Shown: positions 22,101 through 33,283 of the stretch, piece by piece
How positions within the stretch are numbered: the stretch's first letter is position 1
Layout of the letters: each line of letters begins with the position of its first letter
NCBI GenBank assembly: GCA_021307315.1
Contig: JAJSPD010000028.1
Location: 434,001 to 498,000 of the forward strand
DNA from: Bisporella sp. PMI_857
Lineage: Eukaryota > Ascomycota > Leotiomycetes > Helotiales > Helotiaceae
DNA: 64,000 nucleotides
Direction of reading: 5' to 3'
Notes under the pieces: generated by a model
What the model was told of the DNA's origin: nothing
The model's database searches: none
Seen by the model: the letters and a program-made list of their open reading frames with translations, nothing else
Made by a program: the position numbers and the translations under genes

Positions 22101-24437
22101 GAATGGATGCTCAAAAGGCTTCTTGTAGGGAATGGCGCTAAAGTATAATGTTAGTCACAGTTCCCTTAACACATGGAGCGGGAAAGATGTAGTTTAAAGT
22201 ATAATATAATCTTTCTTTCGTCAGCTGCTTTGAAAACCTTGTGAATCCAAGAAGCCAACATGAAAGTTTTCCCCTTCCACTCAGACGTTCTCTGTTCAAA
22301 AACCACTCGTCATCTCTCATTACGCCTCCTCCCGTTCAAACCTGTCCAAAAGTCTCAAAATATCCATCCGCACTAGGAATACCCACAATCACCCGCCGAA
22401 TTAGCCATCACATGAGGCTCGCCTCTTCCCTTCCCAATAAATCATCCCCTCCTCAATTATTTTCGTTGTTTCGCTTACAAATAAATCCTAAAATACCCAC
22501 TAAACCCAGCCTCGCCGTCCAACCCCGAGCCACCGTGGCCCATACTTCTCGCCCTCAAATCAGCATCTCATGTCATCCCCTTTAATCAGGGCCTCCATGA
22601 ACAATTTTGGCTAACCGTGCGTAGCGTTGTTAGCCCAACCCTAATAACTCCTATCGTCCCTTTTCCATTCCTATTTTCTCATTCCTCACCCCTCTCCCAA
22701 CACAAACCCAACAATCTAACCCCCTCATCAAAGGAGGCGAGTACGGAAGAAGCTATAACTCATCTCGTCTCGCAGGAACAAGCATATCATGTGGTGCCAA
22801 ACTCGTATCCTCCTCGAACTCACCTACATCCTTCTACAGGTATAGTCCTTCTACACATGGCGATCAGATGTGCCGTTAGAACCAAAATTTCTACCAAGTT
22901 AGCGAGGAAGGAGAGGAGGGGGTAAGAGCTCAGACATTGAAAATTCTGCGTACCATGTATATCGATTATATTTGCATCTTTCTAAGGAAAAGGTGATGAA
23001 AAGTCAATATCTCGGCGAGCGCCTCGTGTAGCATATGGTGATTCTCTCTTGCAACCACAGCTACGTCAAATTGCAGCATCTACAGCGAAGTAGCCCAAAC
23101 AACCCGTTTGCAACAGCTACCCGCTCAGAGTTTCCAGGCTGTAAGCTTCTCATAGCTCTTACATGCTATAGAAATGGGAAAGTGTAGGCACCAACCCCCT
23201 TGGGCCTTCCAAATACGCCGTTGAAAAAGATATGTAAATCCACCGCTAGCCGATTCAAGATAGGTTGCCTTTCAAGCAGCTGCCGAGGATATTACCCCTG
23301 ATTTAAGCGAGCAATAACAAACTGCTTGTAAGGAAGTGTTGGTCACATGCTTGTAACAGGGAGATAAGGTGGCACAGGTACCTTTGAAGCGATAACGTTC
23401 TGTTTGAAAATTGGGAAAGTGCAAACCCCCTCAAGTCTGCCTGCTATTTTTGTATACACCCCCAACACTTGGATATCTTGCTTCAATTGGGCTCGGAGGC
23501 GACATGTATTATCTATATGGCATACGCAATTGAGGAGGACAAGGCTGGCACGGACCGCGTACGCTTCTGGAAATGATCACCAAGAATCAACTGAGGAGTT
23601 GCAGAGTTGCCTCGAGGGTGTGGTTTAAAGGCTTCCAAAGCGTCCGGAAGTAATAGGGCTAAGAGTATCTAACAAAAAAAGCTACTGCTTGCCGGCGACG
23701 TCTTCTCATCTCGATTTGACCACCGCCATCCATCACTACCGTCGCAATGCCCATATAAGGCTGCTTGGTTGAGCTTGGATCCGTCGACAAGATCACCAGC
23801 CACTGGATTCACTATAACCATTGGCACCGCTCTGAACGATCATTAAATGAGGTCCGATTCATTCTAATCATCGACGTTCGACTCTATATGCTCCTGCTTA
23901 CACTCTAACTAACATGAGTCGAAACAGCGAAAACCGTGAAGGCCGGGACATGCGAGATGCCATTATCAAGCAAACCACATTATGGTGCACTGTCCTAAGG
24001 ATTATCTTCGGATTCGTGCTGCCATGTATCTTTGTAGACATACCCGTCGACCAGTTCCATCTCGAACATCCTATTGATGTTTGCAGCCTATGCTAGCTAT
24101 TCAGAGTCTGGGCTCTTCCCATCACGATATTTAAATTCATGCTGTATGATCTCGTATGCACTCTTGGGTTGGTTTGTCAGAATCCGAGATGGAATTTGAA
24201 CTTGCGGTTGTGGTTCCTTGGGCCTCGCATTTGATGCGGCTAAAAGGCTGCATATCCGAGTCATTGGAGTGAAAGCTTGCGCCTCCATTTATGGGATAAA
24301 CAACGAGCGGCTATACTGACTTTGGGAAGCATGGGAAAGATGGAAAATTCGTAACATTTCACGATCGATATAAGAAAGCCTGGCGGAATGTGATTGCAGA
24401 ATATTCTTCAAGATATTCGACTAAGGAGACGCCAAAA
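22101..24437. other. Gene-poor region
   Basis: No supported gene in this 2.3 kb. Proline/serine-rich open frames at 22241-22585 and 22617-22925 reflect C-rich, low-complexity DNA. A 60-aa frame at 23914-24096 begins MSRNSENREGRDMRDAIIKQ and then becomes hydrophobic, which could be a gene fragment, but nothing continues it. Confidence 0.35.
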
Positions 24438-24439
24438 TC

Positions 24440-25552
24440 ATGGCTTTAAACGACATTGCGGGTCAATTTCAGACATACGGACGAGAGGCAAAACAGGTAA
24501 CATATATTCAAGGAAGGGATGACTACCTGCCGATGAGACCGCTCTGGTATGTGGCAATGGTCCATCACAGCTGCATGATTGGAAAGGGAAGACCAGGAGA
24601 CTATCATCTGGTACTATCAGAAGATCATCAGACACAATTCAGTTGAGAGAGCTGCTTGCGAAATCTATGTCAACTTACGATATGAGAACTGAGACCGTGT
24701 GGTTTAAATCTTTGGGGCAGAACGCCGTCAGCTCATCCAGCGTAAACTGCATATGGCTCCCGGTCTCTGTCAGAAGCACCCCCCGGAAGAAATGCGACTT
24801 TAACATCTAGCAATATTCTCGAAGGCATATTTACCCAAAGTGTGATGATATCCATGTCAAAAGAGGCTTCTTGAGCTATCTACTTGTCACTAAATACCCC
24901 TTGACTGGCGTAGAGGTACGAAAGCTGTTCAACAAGGATGGAAGGGGAGTAGGCTAGATTGTGCGCGATATGCTTACCAAGATGCTCAATGAGATCTATG
25001 TGCTTCAGAATCGCGGTCGAACCCGAGCTGCAGAAGGAGGGCTTGGTGTGCCAGGGCCAAAATGTGACTTGGTTTAACGGCGAACAGGGTGCCCAATGAG
25101 TATACTCGAATAGGGAAATTGAGGTGGGCTACACGCCTGGAGATTTCATACGGCCAGAGCCTTAGGGCGAGCAGCTACCCGTCAGGACTCCTCTTGCAGA
25201 TTGAACTTCCAGGTCTCGGCCCCGACCTGAGAGGTATTCTTGATGGTGTTCCGATCAGGGAAAGTACATCACATGAAATCTTCTGATTGCGAGCGTCTCT
25301 GACCCACCTGGCCGGTTCCTGGCAGCAATGCTCTGGATTAGATGATGTCCCAACATCTTATCTTCGACAACAATGCTCTCATCAGTTCTAACAAGCTGCC
25401 GGCCGCTCCGGTGACTTGGTCTGTTGTTGCTGAACGTGGTGAAGTTTGCTCCCGCATCGAATGACGCTTGAATTGCTATCCATGCCCAAGTCTCGTCCGA
25501 GTGCCATAGCCGTATACGGATGCGAAAAGCACCCTCCCCGTTTAAAGAATGA
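24440..25552 (+). pseudogene. Coding relic with TGA-biased stops (strand uncertain)
   Basis: A fragment at 24440-24646 (GQFQTYGREAKQVTYIQGRD) is followed by stretches broken by stops. From 25028 to 25552 a single plus-strand frame stays protein-like but contains nine stops, eight of them TGA and one TAG (…GLVCQGQNVTWFNGEQGAQ*…; REIEVGYTPGDFIRPEP*…). TGA in place of CGA, and TAG in place of TGG, is what C-to-T change in CpG or RIP-like mutation would produce. The opposite strand also reads in a protein-like way in places (IDLIEHLGKHIAHNLAYSPS), so the original strand is not settled. No family is recognised. Confidence 0.35.
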
Positions 25553-26471
25553 AATCTTGCGCTAGCTCCCAGTCGTGGACTAGACTAATTGAATTGTAGA
25601 TGTGCTTGTTTGGAGGGGAGCTAGATTTTGTTCATGAGAGGTCGGGAGAGGTGAAACAAGGTGATGAGATGTGGATGAAAAGACAATGATATTCGAATGA
25701 GAAGCAGTGACTAGGGTGGGTGCTGTTATTGCGACGTCAGGTGACCGTTCAGAAATAGGCAGACGGTTGAACAGAGAAAACTGCATACCAGATTTTTATC
25801 TATTGTTCGCACTCGTAGGCATTTGGGCAAGCATTCTCACGTTGATCAAAACATCTAATGCGAATCTTCCCAACCACATGTCTCAAATTACCTGCAATAA
25901 CAAACCATTTCCCAACCCCGTGCCTCCATTATTACCCATCGCATACCTAATTACACAAATTCAGACCCCTTGAGACCCAACAACCGTGAAAGAAACTAAT
26001 TCAGACCCTTTCCACCGCAATGCTAAATGAAAGATAACAACGATGCGCCAGCCACATATGCTAACCATCGCTTGCAAAACTAACAAGAGTACTTTTTTCC
26101 TCCCCGCGATTTTTCTTGCCAACCTCTCGCAGCTCCAGCCAGCCGTTTCCCATTTGTGCAGCCCAAAGCAGGAACACCGAATGGATTACCGCCAAAACAA
26201 AGAAATGGAAAAAAGCAAAAGGTATCCTTCGCCCCTCGACACCCCGCAAATGCAAGATCCGAACGCACGCAAAACAACCCATTCGCAACCAGCCAACCAG
26301 TACCCAAAGGAAAATCTCCGTGAACGTAAAATAAGACGTCGATAGCCCATGCTAGTCCATTGAACACCGTATAGAAGATTGAGGCACCACGATGTCCGAA
26401 GTCGAGACGCTGGCCGGATTACAGACACCAGTTCAATCTTCGCTTGCTGTTGTCATTGAACAACAACGTAT
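25553..26471. other. Intergenic region
   Basis: C- and A-rich sequence without a supported gene. It should carry the 3' UTR of the minus-strand gene that ends at 26472. Confidence 0.35.
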
Positions 26472-28132
26472 TTATCCCCAAACAGAAGCCTGCTGGACAC
26501 CAAGAGGCTTGGTCCCCCATACACCGCCCTTGTTGGTCCACCCACCCCGCACGCTATTCTCCTGGGAGTTTGGGTTCGAGGCTGCTGAAGGAGTTCTAGT
26601 CTCCTTCTGTTCTGAGGACTCATCGTTGGCTGCGTAACCGTAGCTCAATGGTGATGGCAACGGGGTGGTGGATCGTTGCTTAGTTAGAACTGGATTGATA
26701 CCTTGAGCAGCAGGTCTGGTACCGATTGGGGCGACCCCAGAGCCAATTGATGATACTTTTCCTACCGGAGGAGGTGATCCTCTCGGAGAGGAGGCGGATG
26801 TGCGGCTCGATTGCTGTGCAGCAGACTCGAACAAGCCAAAGCTACTTGTCGGGTTTGAAGACGGCGAAGAGTTGCTGTTCGCACGGGATCGTTGTTGTCC
26901 TGGGCCTTGGGTGGCTGATTGAGGTTCTTGGACTTGTTGCTCCTGGTTCGCCTGAGCATTGTAATGGTCAAAAGCTAGTGGTGAATGACCACGGATTCCA
27001 GCGGCGGACTGTGAGCTTGACCCTTGAGTTCCGGGACGGGGCGTACCGTTCTCGTCAACGAAGCCATCAGTGTATGCAGCTCCTTCGCCATAAAGTGCGC
27101 TACGTTGGCGAGCAATCAGCTCTCGTCGTTCATCTTCACCCATACCACTGCTTGGACTGATGGTACGGTCGCTAGGTTTATTTCCAAATGGTGAAGCATC
27201 AGCTACAACGCCTTAGTATAGTCAGTAAATGAAAATAATGAATGTTGAGCAGGGGTTTGGTATAATTGAGAGATCACGGGGCATTTTAGACAAGGGAAAT
27301 CGATAGTAGTGTAGAAGATCATTTGGAACCACTGGGAACAGAATATGCAGTGCATGTGTTATTGAGAGGATACAGAAGAGGGAGGCCTACTTCGATTGTA
27401 CTGCTGCTCCTGGTGATAATTGCGCAACTCTCTTTCTCGCTGGGCCGCCATCCGTCTCTTCGCCTGCATTACTTGTTCGGCCTCATTCGCACCGCGCGAT
27501 GGTTGGTGTCGTTGCGAAGCGTAGAAGCTTTGAAGGTTGGATCCTGAGAATGAGCGAGCATCACCGTAATCGCTGCCAGTGGAGTGATGTCGAGGACCAC
27601 CTCCCATGCGGGGGTCTGACAAGTGTTAATGACTGGAAAGGCGATGTGTAGGACAGTGCTTACCGAATTGCTGCTGGAACTCTCTGGGTGGCCCGCCGCT
27701 CAATGGGATCGAGTCGCGACGACCGCCCAAGTTGAAGCCCATCTTTCCACTCTTGACAAGATTGTCAAGGGCACGATCGACTTCTGGATGCGTATTAGCA
27801 CTGGGCTTTACCATTTCAAGATTTGTAGATATTGGTGGCACATGCTATCCCAGATCTCTAAACTTTGGCATGAAGACTCATCGCATATCTGCAAGCCTCT
27901 TTCACACCACCCTTGAATTGGATTCACTAAACTTACCCTCTATTTGTGTGCTGAATGCTGCTGAATCCTCGCGAGGAACCGCTGAGCTGGCGCCTATCTA
28001 TCGTCAACATTTGTCCTGCTTTCGAGCCTCCTTCAAAACTCCACCAGACATACCAGAACGAGCAGGAGGAGTCTGCTGATCCCACGATGCTTGCCCACCT
28101 GCTTGCCATTGTTGATTATCGTAGTAAGACAT
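26472..28132 (-). CDS. Conserved disordered Pezizomycotina protein of unknown function
   Basis: Five exons, complement(26472..27202, 27391..27615, 27664..27783, 27937..27993, 28054..28132), 403 aa; introns of 60, 153, 48 and 188 nt. The protein starts MSYYDNQQWQAGGQ and ends in an ASVWG tail. Segments that look conserved are EVDRALDNLVKSGKM, a basic helix MQAKRRMAAQRERELRNYHQ and GEDERRELIARQRSALYG. The rest is low-complexity Ser/Pro/Gln/Gly. I recall uncharacterised filamentous-fungal proteins with this same order of segments, but know no function. The short helix with ERRELIARQ could be a docking site in a scaffold. No signal peptide or membrane segment. All five joints preserve frame and use good GT-AG sites. 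Confidence 0.82.
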
Positions 28133-31100
28133 ATTTTCGAATCAAAATGTGGTTCGAAAGCTAGAGCCTGCAGCGCTGGTTCGGTGTGGTAAGGAACGTA
28201 AGACGACTGTAGGTCGCAAAAAAAGGACTCTAAAGGGAGGCCATGTGTCAGCACCCAATCAATGGAAACGGCAGTAGAGCGTTGATGATGTGTTCAAGAC
28301 TGGCGCAAAGGAAGTAGCCGAGGAGAAATTCATGACTTGGGGCGAAAAAGCGGCTTCACGGGTAGGCGTGGGAATTGTATGGCAGATTAGGATGTCTCAC
28401 TCACCAAACGAAATCCAGAAGAAACACAGCGGCCTTGGTACAGAGAAAGGAACAGACAGCCCTCAACTCAGACAACGAACAAGTCAGCAACGACGGCGGC
28501 GGCGACGACGACGAGACGTGATGAAGGGAAATCGACTGGATGGATATAATTTTATTTTCGGGGTTGTGATTAAAAGAGAAAAAAAAGAGAGAGCGTCTTA
28601 AGAAGAGGAGAAGCACTGATTCGGGTATGGCGTGGGAGGGCCGGAGTGATGGACTTCTGGGATTTTGGGTCAACGTAGAAAAGAAAATTGGCCGGGATTG
28701 CAAGTCCAGTGGGTGGTGGAGTCGAGGTGGGTGGTGGGTGATGCGCCGGTAGGAGGGAGCGCAGATTGGCCTTTGGCGACGAGAAGAGTGGAGGTTTGGT
28801 AACATTTTGGGTGTGAATAATGCTAGTTACTACTTGTACTAATGATTTCGCTAAATGCCAAGCGGAGCGAGAATTCATCTTAGCAGCCAGAACACCCCCC
28901 CCTTGCCCTTCTCTCTTTCTCTCTGAGCCCAAGGCCACACAATCTGACTCTGTCTTTGGGTTTCCGGGGGGGGGGAGGTGGGGAGGGGGCTGCTCATTTT
29001 ACTTTGATACGGGATGCTGTCAGTACGGTAATGAGTGGTTCATCTTTGTTAATTACAATAGGCTTGATCTGGCTGGGGCGGACTTCGTCTAACGAGGTTC
29101 AGTAGGAGAGTGGACATGTCTCGCAGTCTATTACGGCGAACAACATGTATGAACCGAGAGGGCAGGACAGTACAGTACAAGTACACTCAAGGTAGAGATA
29201 GCCCTGTCAACGTGAACTACCGATACCTAACCAGGGCCTCGTTTCTTCAGAAAGCTAAAAGATGGCCCTTAGCGGAAAAAAAAAAAAAGGGGAGGCGTCG
29301 CCTCTTCTTCAAATGTAGTATCGCGAGCCATTTTCCCCGAGAAAAATCCCACGAGAGCAAAAAGCTCAACCACGTCCAAGATTTGTATGGATAGAGAGTA
29401 CTTGGGGGGCCACTGTACACGACTACTGAGGCTCTTGCACGGTTAATTTGCTATGTCAACTGCCTCATCAGGAATATCTGTGCTCGTCCGTCCCCTGCGA
29501 CCACCAATATCGCGAGATCTATTATCAGCCCTCCTCCCACGTGCAATCGACTTCTTCTAGAGTTTTACCACTTCGGGACCATCCACTTTCCTTTCCGTCG
29601 CCTATGGGAAAAGGATGAATTCCACACTACAGATCATATATTTTATTACAAGCGATATCGCCATCTAGATGATTTGCACAGGGCACTGGCTTCTCCTTTA
29701 GATCATTGTGTCAAGAACATCTCTTGTTGGTTGTATACTGTGCTTCTATTCAAGGAGTCGGTCGGTGATTATGGGCTCTGTCTCCTGTTCTACGGCAGTA
29801 CTGATGCACCCCACCCACTGTTCGCAGTGGTGCCAGTGCCCATGAACGAACCAGACCGCCAAGGAGCAGGCATTCCTTTTTGTTCCGTCAAGACCTTCTA
29901 GATGTCAGAATAAAAAGCGCAAAATCCGGCTTTGATATCACCATCAGCCATCAGCCATCCCCAATACAATAAGGAAATCTTCGGGTACTATCGCCAAAAA
30001 AGAAGAACAGAAAAGTACAAGTGTGATCCTTGAAATCCCGAAGAAAGAGACATAGCTTCCGCAAGGCTTGATCGTCAAGGGCTTTGCTAATTGCGTTCCG
30101 TCAACAGCAACCGTTTATCGCCTATTAATGAGAGCTGCGCTTCAAGCAGCGGGGTTAATCTCAACATTTGGTCTGGCCGAAATTGAACTTATCAAATTAT
30201 GAAAAATCGCCCGAAAGAGACTAAAGCACCTAAAATATCCATTTCTTCACCGACAACTTCGAGCTCAACATCCAAATAATCACCACCTTCACCGATTCTT
30301 CCATATTTGCATCATCCTCATTTATTTTGAATGCATGCATGCCTTCCCATCATGGCGCACCGAACACACCTGCTTTGCCACTAGAATGGCTAAAAGCCCT
30401 CCAAGGATTATTGGAAGGTGATAATAGAAATCACCAAGTCTCATACTCGGGAATCACTCCACCATGCACCCCAATGACATGCCTTGCACCGCATAAACGC
30501 TGTGCTTGCTCTGATGCTGCAGCGCATACCGTTTTCACCCCACCACAGCATTTTGCCTAATCATCCTATCGGTCCTCCATCCACCAACTGCAGACTGCAG
30601 TCAGCTTGTCATTATTTATAAGCAAGGTACCACACACCTGCCGTATGTCAGATCCATTCAGAAGAATCTTCTTCATGAAGATGGGCAGAAGCTCGTGTGC
30701 GACTGTTCTTGGGACTACATCGCTGGGGGATGAAAGTTGGGCTGAGGGAATGGTGGGGTAAACTCCAGCGGGCTAGCTGCCCATGTCGAGTGACAAGTCA
30801 ACAGCTCCTTTTTTTTATCGTCATGCACGCTACGCGTGTTGTCACTGGCACGAAGATGTCAAATCAGAAGCCTGCTCGGGCAGTCCGAAGGATACTTTTG
30901 TTGTCCTGATAGAAGCAAGTGCTCCTTAACGAGACTAGCTCTACCTTCATCACGGGTCGGGGAACGTTTATTTCTAGGACTGGCGTTTTTCACATACAAA
31001 TTGATTTTAAGTGATCATTTAGGGAGTCAACCATACATTGCAAAACATAGAGGCGGCTTTCATTATGCTACTTCAACCTTTTTTTTTGGGTACACAGAAC

Positions 31101-32410
31101 AGGTGACTCAATTAACAACTCGTATACTTATGAGGCTTGACATCTAAGTCTGTCTAATCCGGCAAAAGCTTACTTGCGACTTTTGCTAGCTTTTAGCATT
31201 GTTTTTCCACCATCGAAATTCCAAGCGTGAGTCAGTTGGATTTCAAAACCGAGAACTTTCTACAATTCCAACCTCATGGTAAAAGGACTGTTTCCGCCGC
31301 CAATGTCCGGCTTGGGCACCAGTAGTGCTCTAATGCGGTGCCAGAAGGTCACCAAATATGCTGTAGGGCAACTGCGAAAAGGTTTGCATGATGATAAACT
31401 ATTACTTCTTTATAGTTTCCCAGCGACTTACACCAGGCCTACATATTCAGATCTACGGTCCGAACCGTAGCACCTACCTGACCGATCTGTTGGGACTAGC
31501 GAATACCTAGTACAATCAGTGCAGATATGAGTACCACCAATTTGGCTAAGATCATGTGGCTGTTGCCGGCGTCCTTCGCACGACTAGCAATCTACGAGTT
31601 GACGCACCTCTCTCTGCAAACTTCGACGCTCTGCCACAGCAAGCATCGTGCACAAGCCATCTTCTTCCGGAACACATCTGGTTTCTGATACGTCAGGCTG
31701 TCGGTCGTGACTCGTTCAGACATGGCTCTCCAAACAGGGAAACCCTTGCGCATAGATAAGCAGAAGAACGGGAGGCAGGATGAACCACAAACTTCTCTCC
31801 TCACAATGCATAACTTCTTGTGTGTCTTTACATTTGCCATCCCCGGTACAAGAAAGAACACAGTGTAGGTACATCTTGACTGCTAAATTAATATCAAGTG
31901 CGTTTGGTAGAAAGGATGTTGTCAGAGCAGACTTGGTTGGGTGAGCGGAGTTGCCTTACACGAGTATCTACGTCTATGGTATTTTCAACGCATTATGGAA
32001 GGTCGCTCAAATACAACCAGGGACTAGACAGTGGCCACCAGAAATCGAGCCACGGTCGAGATATTGGACATCATCATACTTGTGCTACAGCTCTTGAACC
32101 ATCATACTCTTTGAATGGTACGAATATTGGGACGAGCGGACGATGTCGGTAGAGGCCATCCATTCATTCCATTTCATTTCATGCCATCCAACTACCGTTA
32201 ATGCCATATGTACAGAGAAAATGCCTATCAATTGGTATAACCCTCGAACGCCGTGTTCCCTCATTCTCATTTCCAAGTTCAGCCTTACCTAGCTGATGCT
32301 TTCCGCCACATTACCATTATATATACAATCTTCGTCCTATTCCACCTCCATGCACCCTGCTGCGATCATCAAGCAGCGCCACAGCTGGAATAATAGGCTA
32401 GTTTTCGGGC
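28133..32410. other. Long intergenic region (4.3 kb), with homopolymer and simple-repeat tracts
   Basis: Contains the promoter of the minus-strand gene at its left edge and no supported gene. Notable tracts are a CGG/CGA trinucleotide stretch (about 28,493-28,516), a C run near 28,893-28,900, a G-rich tract (28,966-28,989), an A run at about 29,277-29,288 and short T runs near 30,810 and 31,080. Open frames here have low-complexity composition and no splice context. Confidence 0.45.
28966..28989 (+). repeat. G-rich tract with G-quadruplex potential
   Basis: A run of ten Gs, then AGGT, then GGGG and GGGGG blocks separated by single A or T-containing spacers. Four or more runs of at least three Gs within 24 bases satisfy the usual G-quadruplex rule. 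It lies about 830 bp upstream of the ATG of the disordered-protein gene. Confidence 0.6.
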
Positions 32411-33283
32411 TTAGAAATCTTTCTCAGAGATCTCCAGCATACCTTCGATCTTCCGCTCCTCGCGATACAACTTCCGCGCAAAGCCCCTCACTGCCAACGC
32501 ACCTGCAAGCTGCAATACCGTAGCCGCCAACACGCTTGCCGCCAACGTAATCTGCGTCAATTGCACGATCTGCTGGCAGCCCTCAGGCGTCCACGTAGCT
32601 GCTATGTTCTGCAGCTGACTAGACACCTCGGCCGGTTGTGATGATGTTGCTTGAGATATGGAGGGAGACAATTGCGGTTGCTGGTCTGGCGTGTTCGTAT
32701 ATCTGAACGAGGGCGGCGAGGCGCAGAGCGTGCCTGCTAAGGGGGCGATTAGGGAGAGCAGCGCGATGCGGGGGATGGCCGAGAGCAAGGTGTCTAGTAA
32801 AAGGTAGTTTGCAAATAAGGCTATCGACGGCGCATGTTGCTATTTCCTTGTCAGCCTGCTTTGCAACTCGCGCAAACTTCCTTCTTCTCCCTTCCGCAGA
32901 TGAAGATGGCAAGGGCAGGACGGGCGGAATGGAGGAGAAAGAGGATATATACCCTTAAAGCCCCAACAAACCCAAACACGCTCCCGATATTGGCGATATG
33001 CAGATACCACCTATAGTTCGCGGCGAGGTGATACGGATCATCTGGTAACTGCGAGCTCAGCAACGAGCTTAGGACGTTCGAGGTAAGCGTCGCGAGCGCG
33101 ACGGCCAGGGTTATCGTCCTGTACGCCCATCATCAGCAACTATGCGTTTTCGAAGTTGCCTTTGTGATCCTTTCCCAAGATAGCTCTGCATAGCTTAGGA
33201 CCAAAGAAAACCACAACGATAAGAAGCTCCTCCCGCCCCCAAGAAAAAAGTTTAAATGGTTACCTCGATCTCGAAACCGCCAT
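32411..33283 (-). CDS. Four-helix integral membrane protein of unknown function
   Basis: Three exons, complement(32411..32839, 32953..33118, 33264..33283), 204 aa; introns of 113 and 145 nt. The first exon is only 20 nt: ATG GCG GTT TCG AGA TCG AG, spliced in phase 2 to give MAVSRSRTITLAVALATLT. Four hydrophobic segments are seen: TITLAVALATLTSNVLSSLL; WYLHIANIGSVFGFVGAL; IALFANYLLLDTLLSAIPRI, continuing into ALLSLIAPLAGTLC; and ITLAASVLAATVLQLAGALA. A loop of about 60 residues with Ser/Pro/Gln and one Cys (CQQIVQLTQ) lies before the last helix, and the tail is charged (RKLYREERKIEGM). This topology matches a family of small fungal four-helix proteins without assigned function. Confidence 0.8.

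Noticed and set aside
22241..22925. Two proline/serine-rich plus-strand open frames
   Set aside because: They follow from C-rich low-complexity DNA; no start context, domain or splice support.
28290..28938. Open frames on both strands with Arg-, Ser- or Pro-rich composition
   Set aside because: They arise from CGG/CGA and other simple repeats in the upstream region of the gene at 28132.
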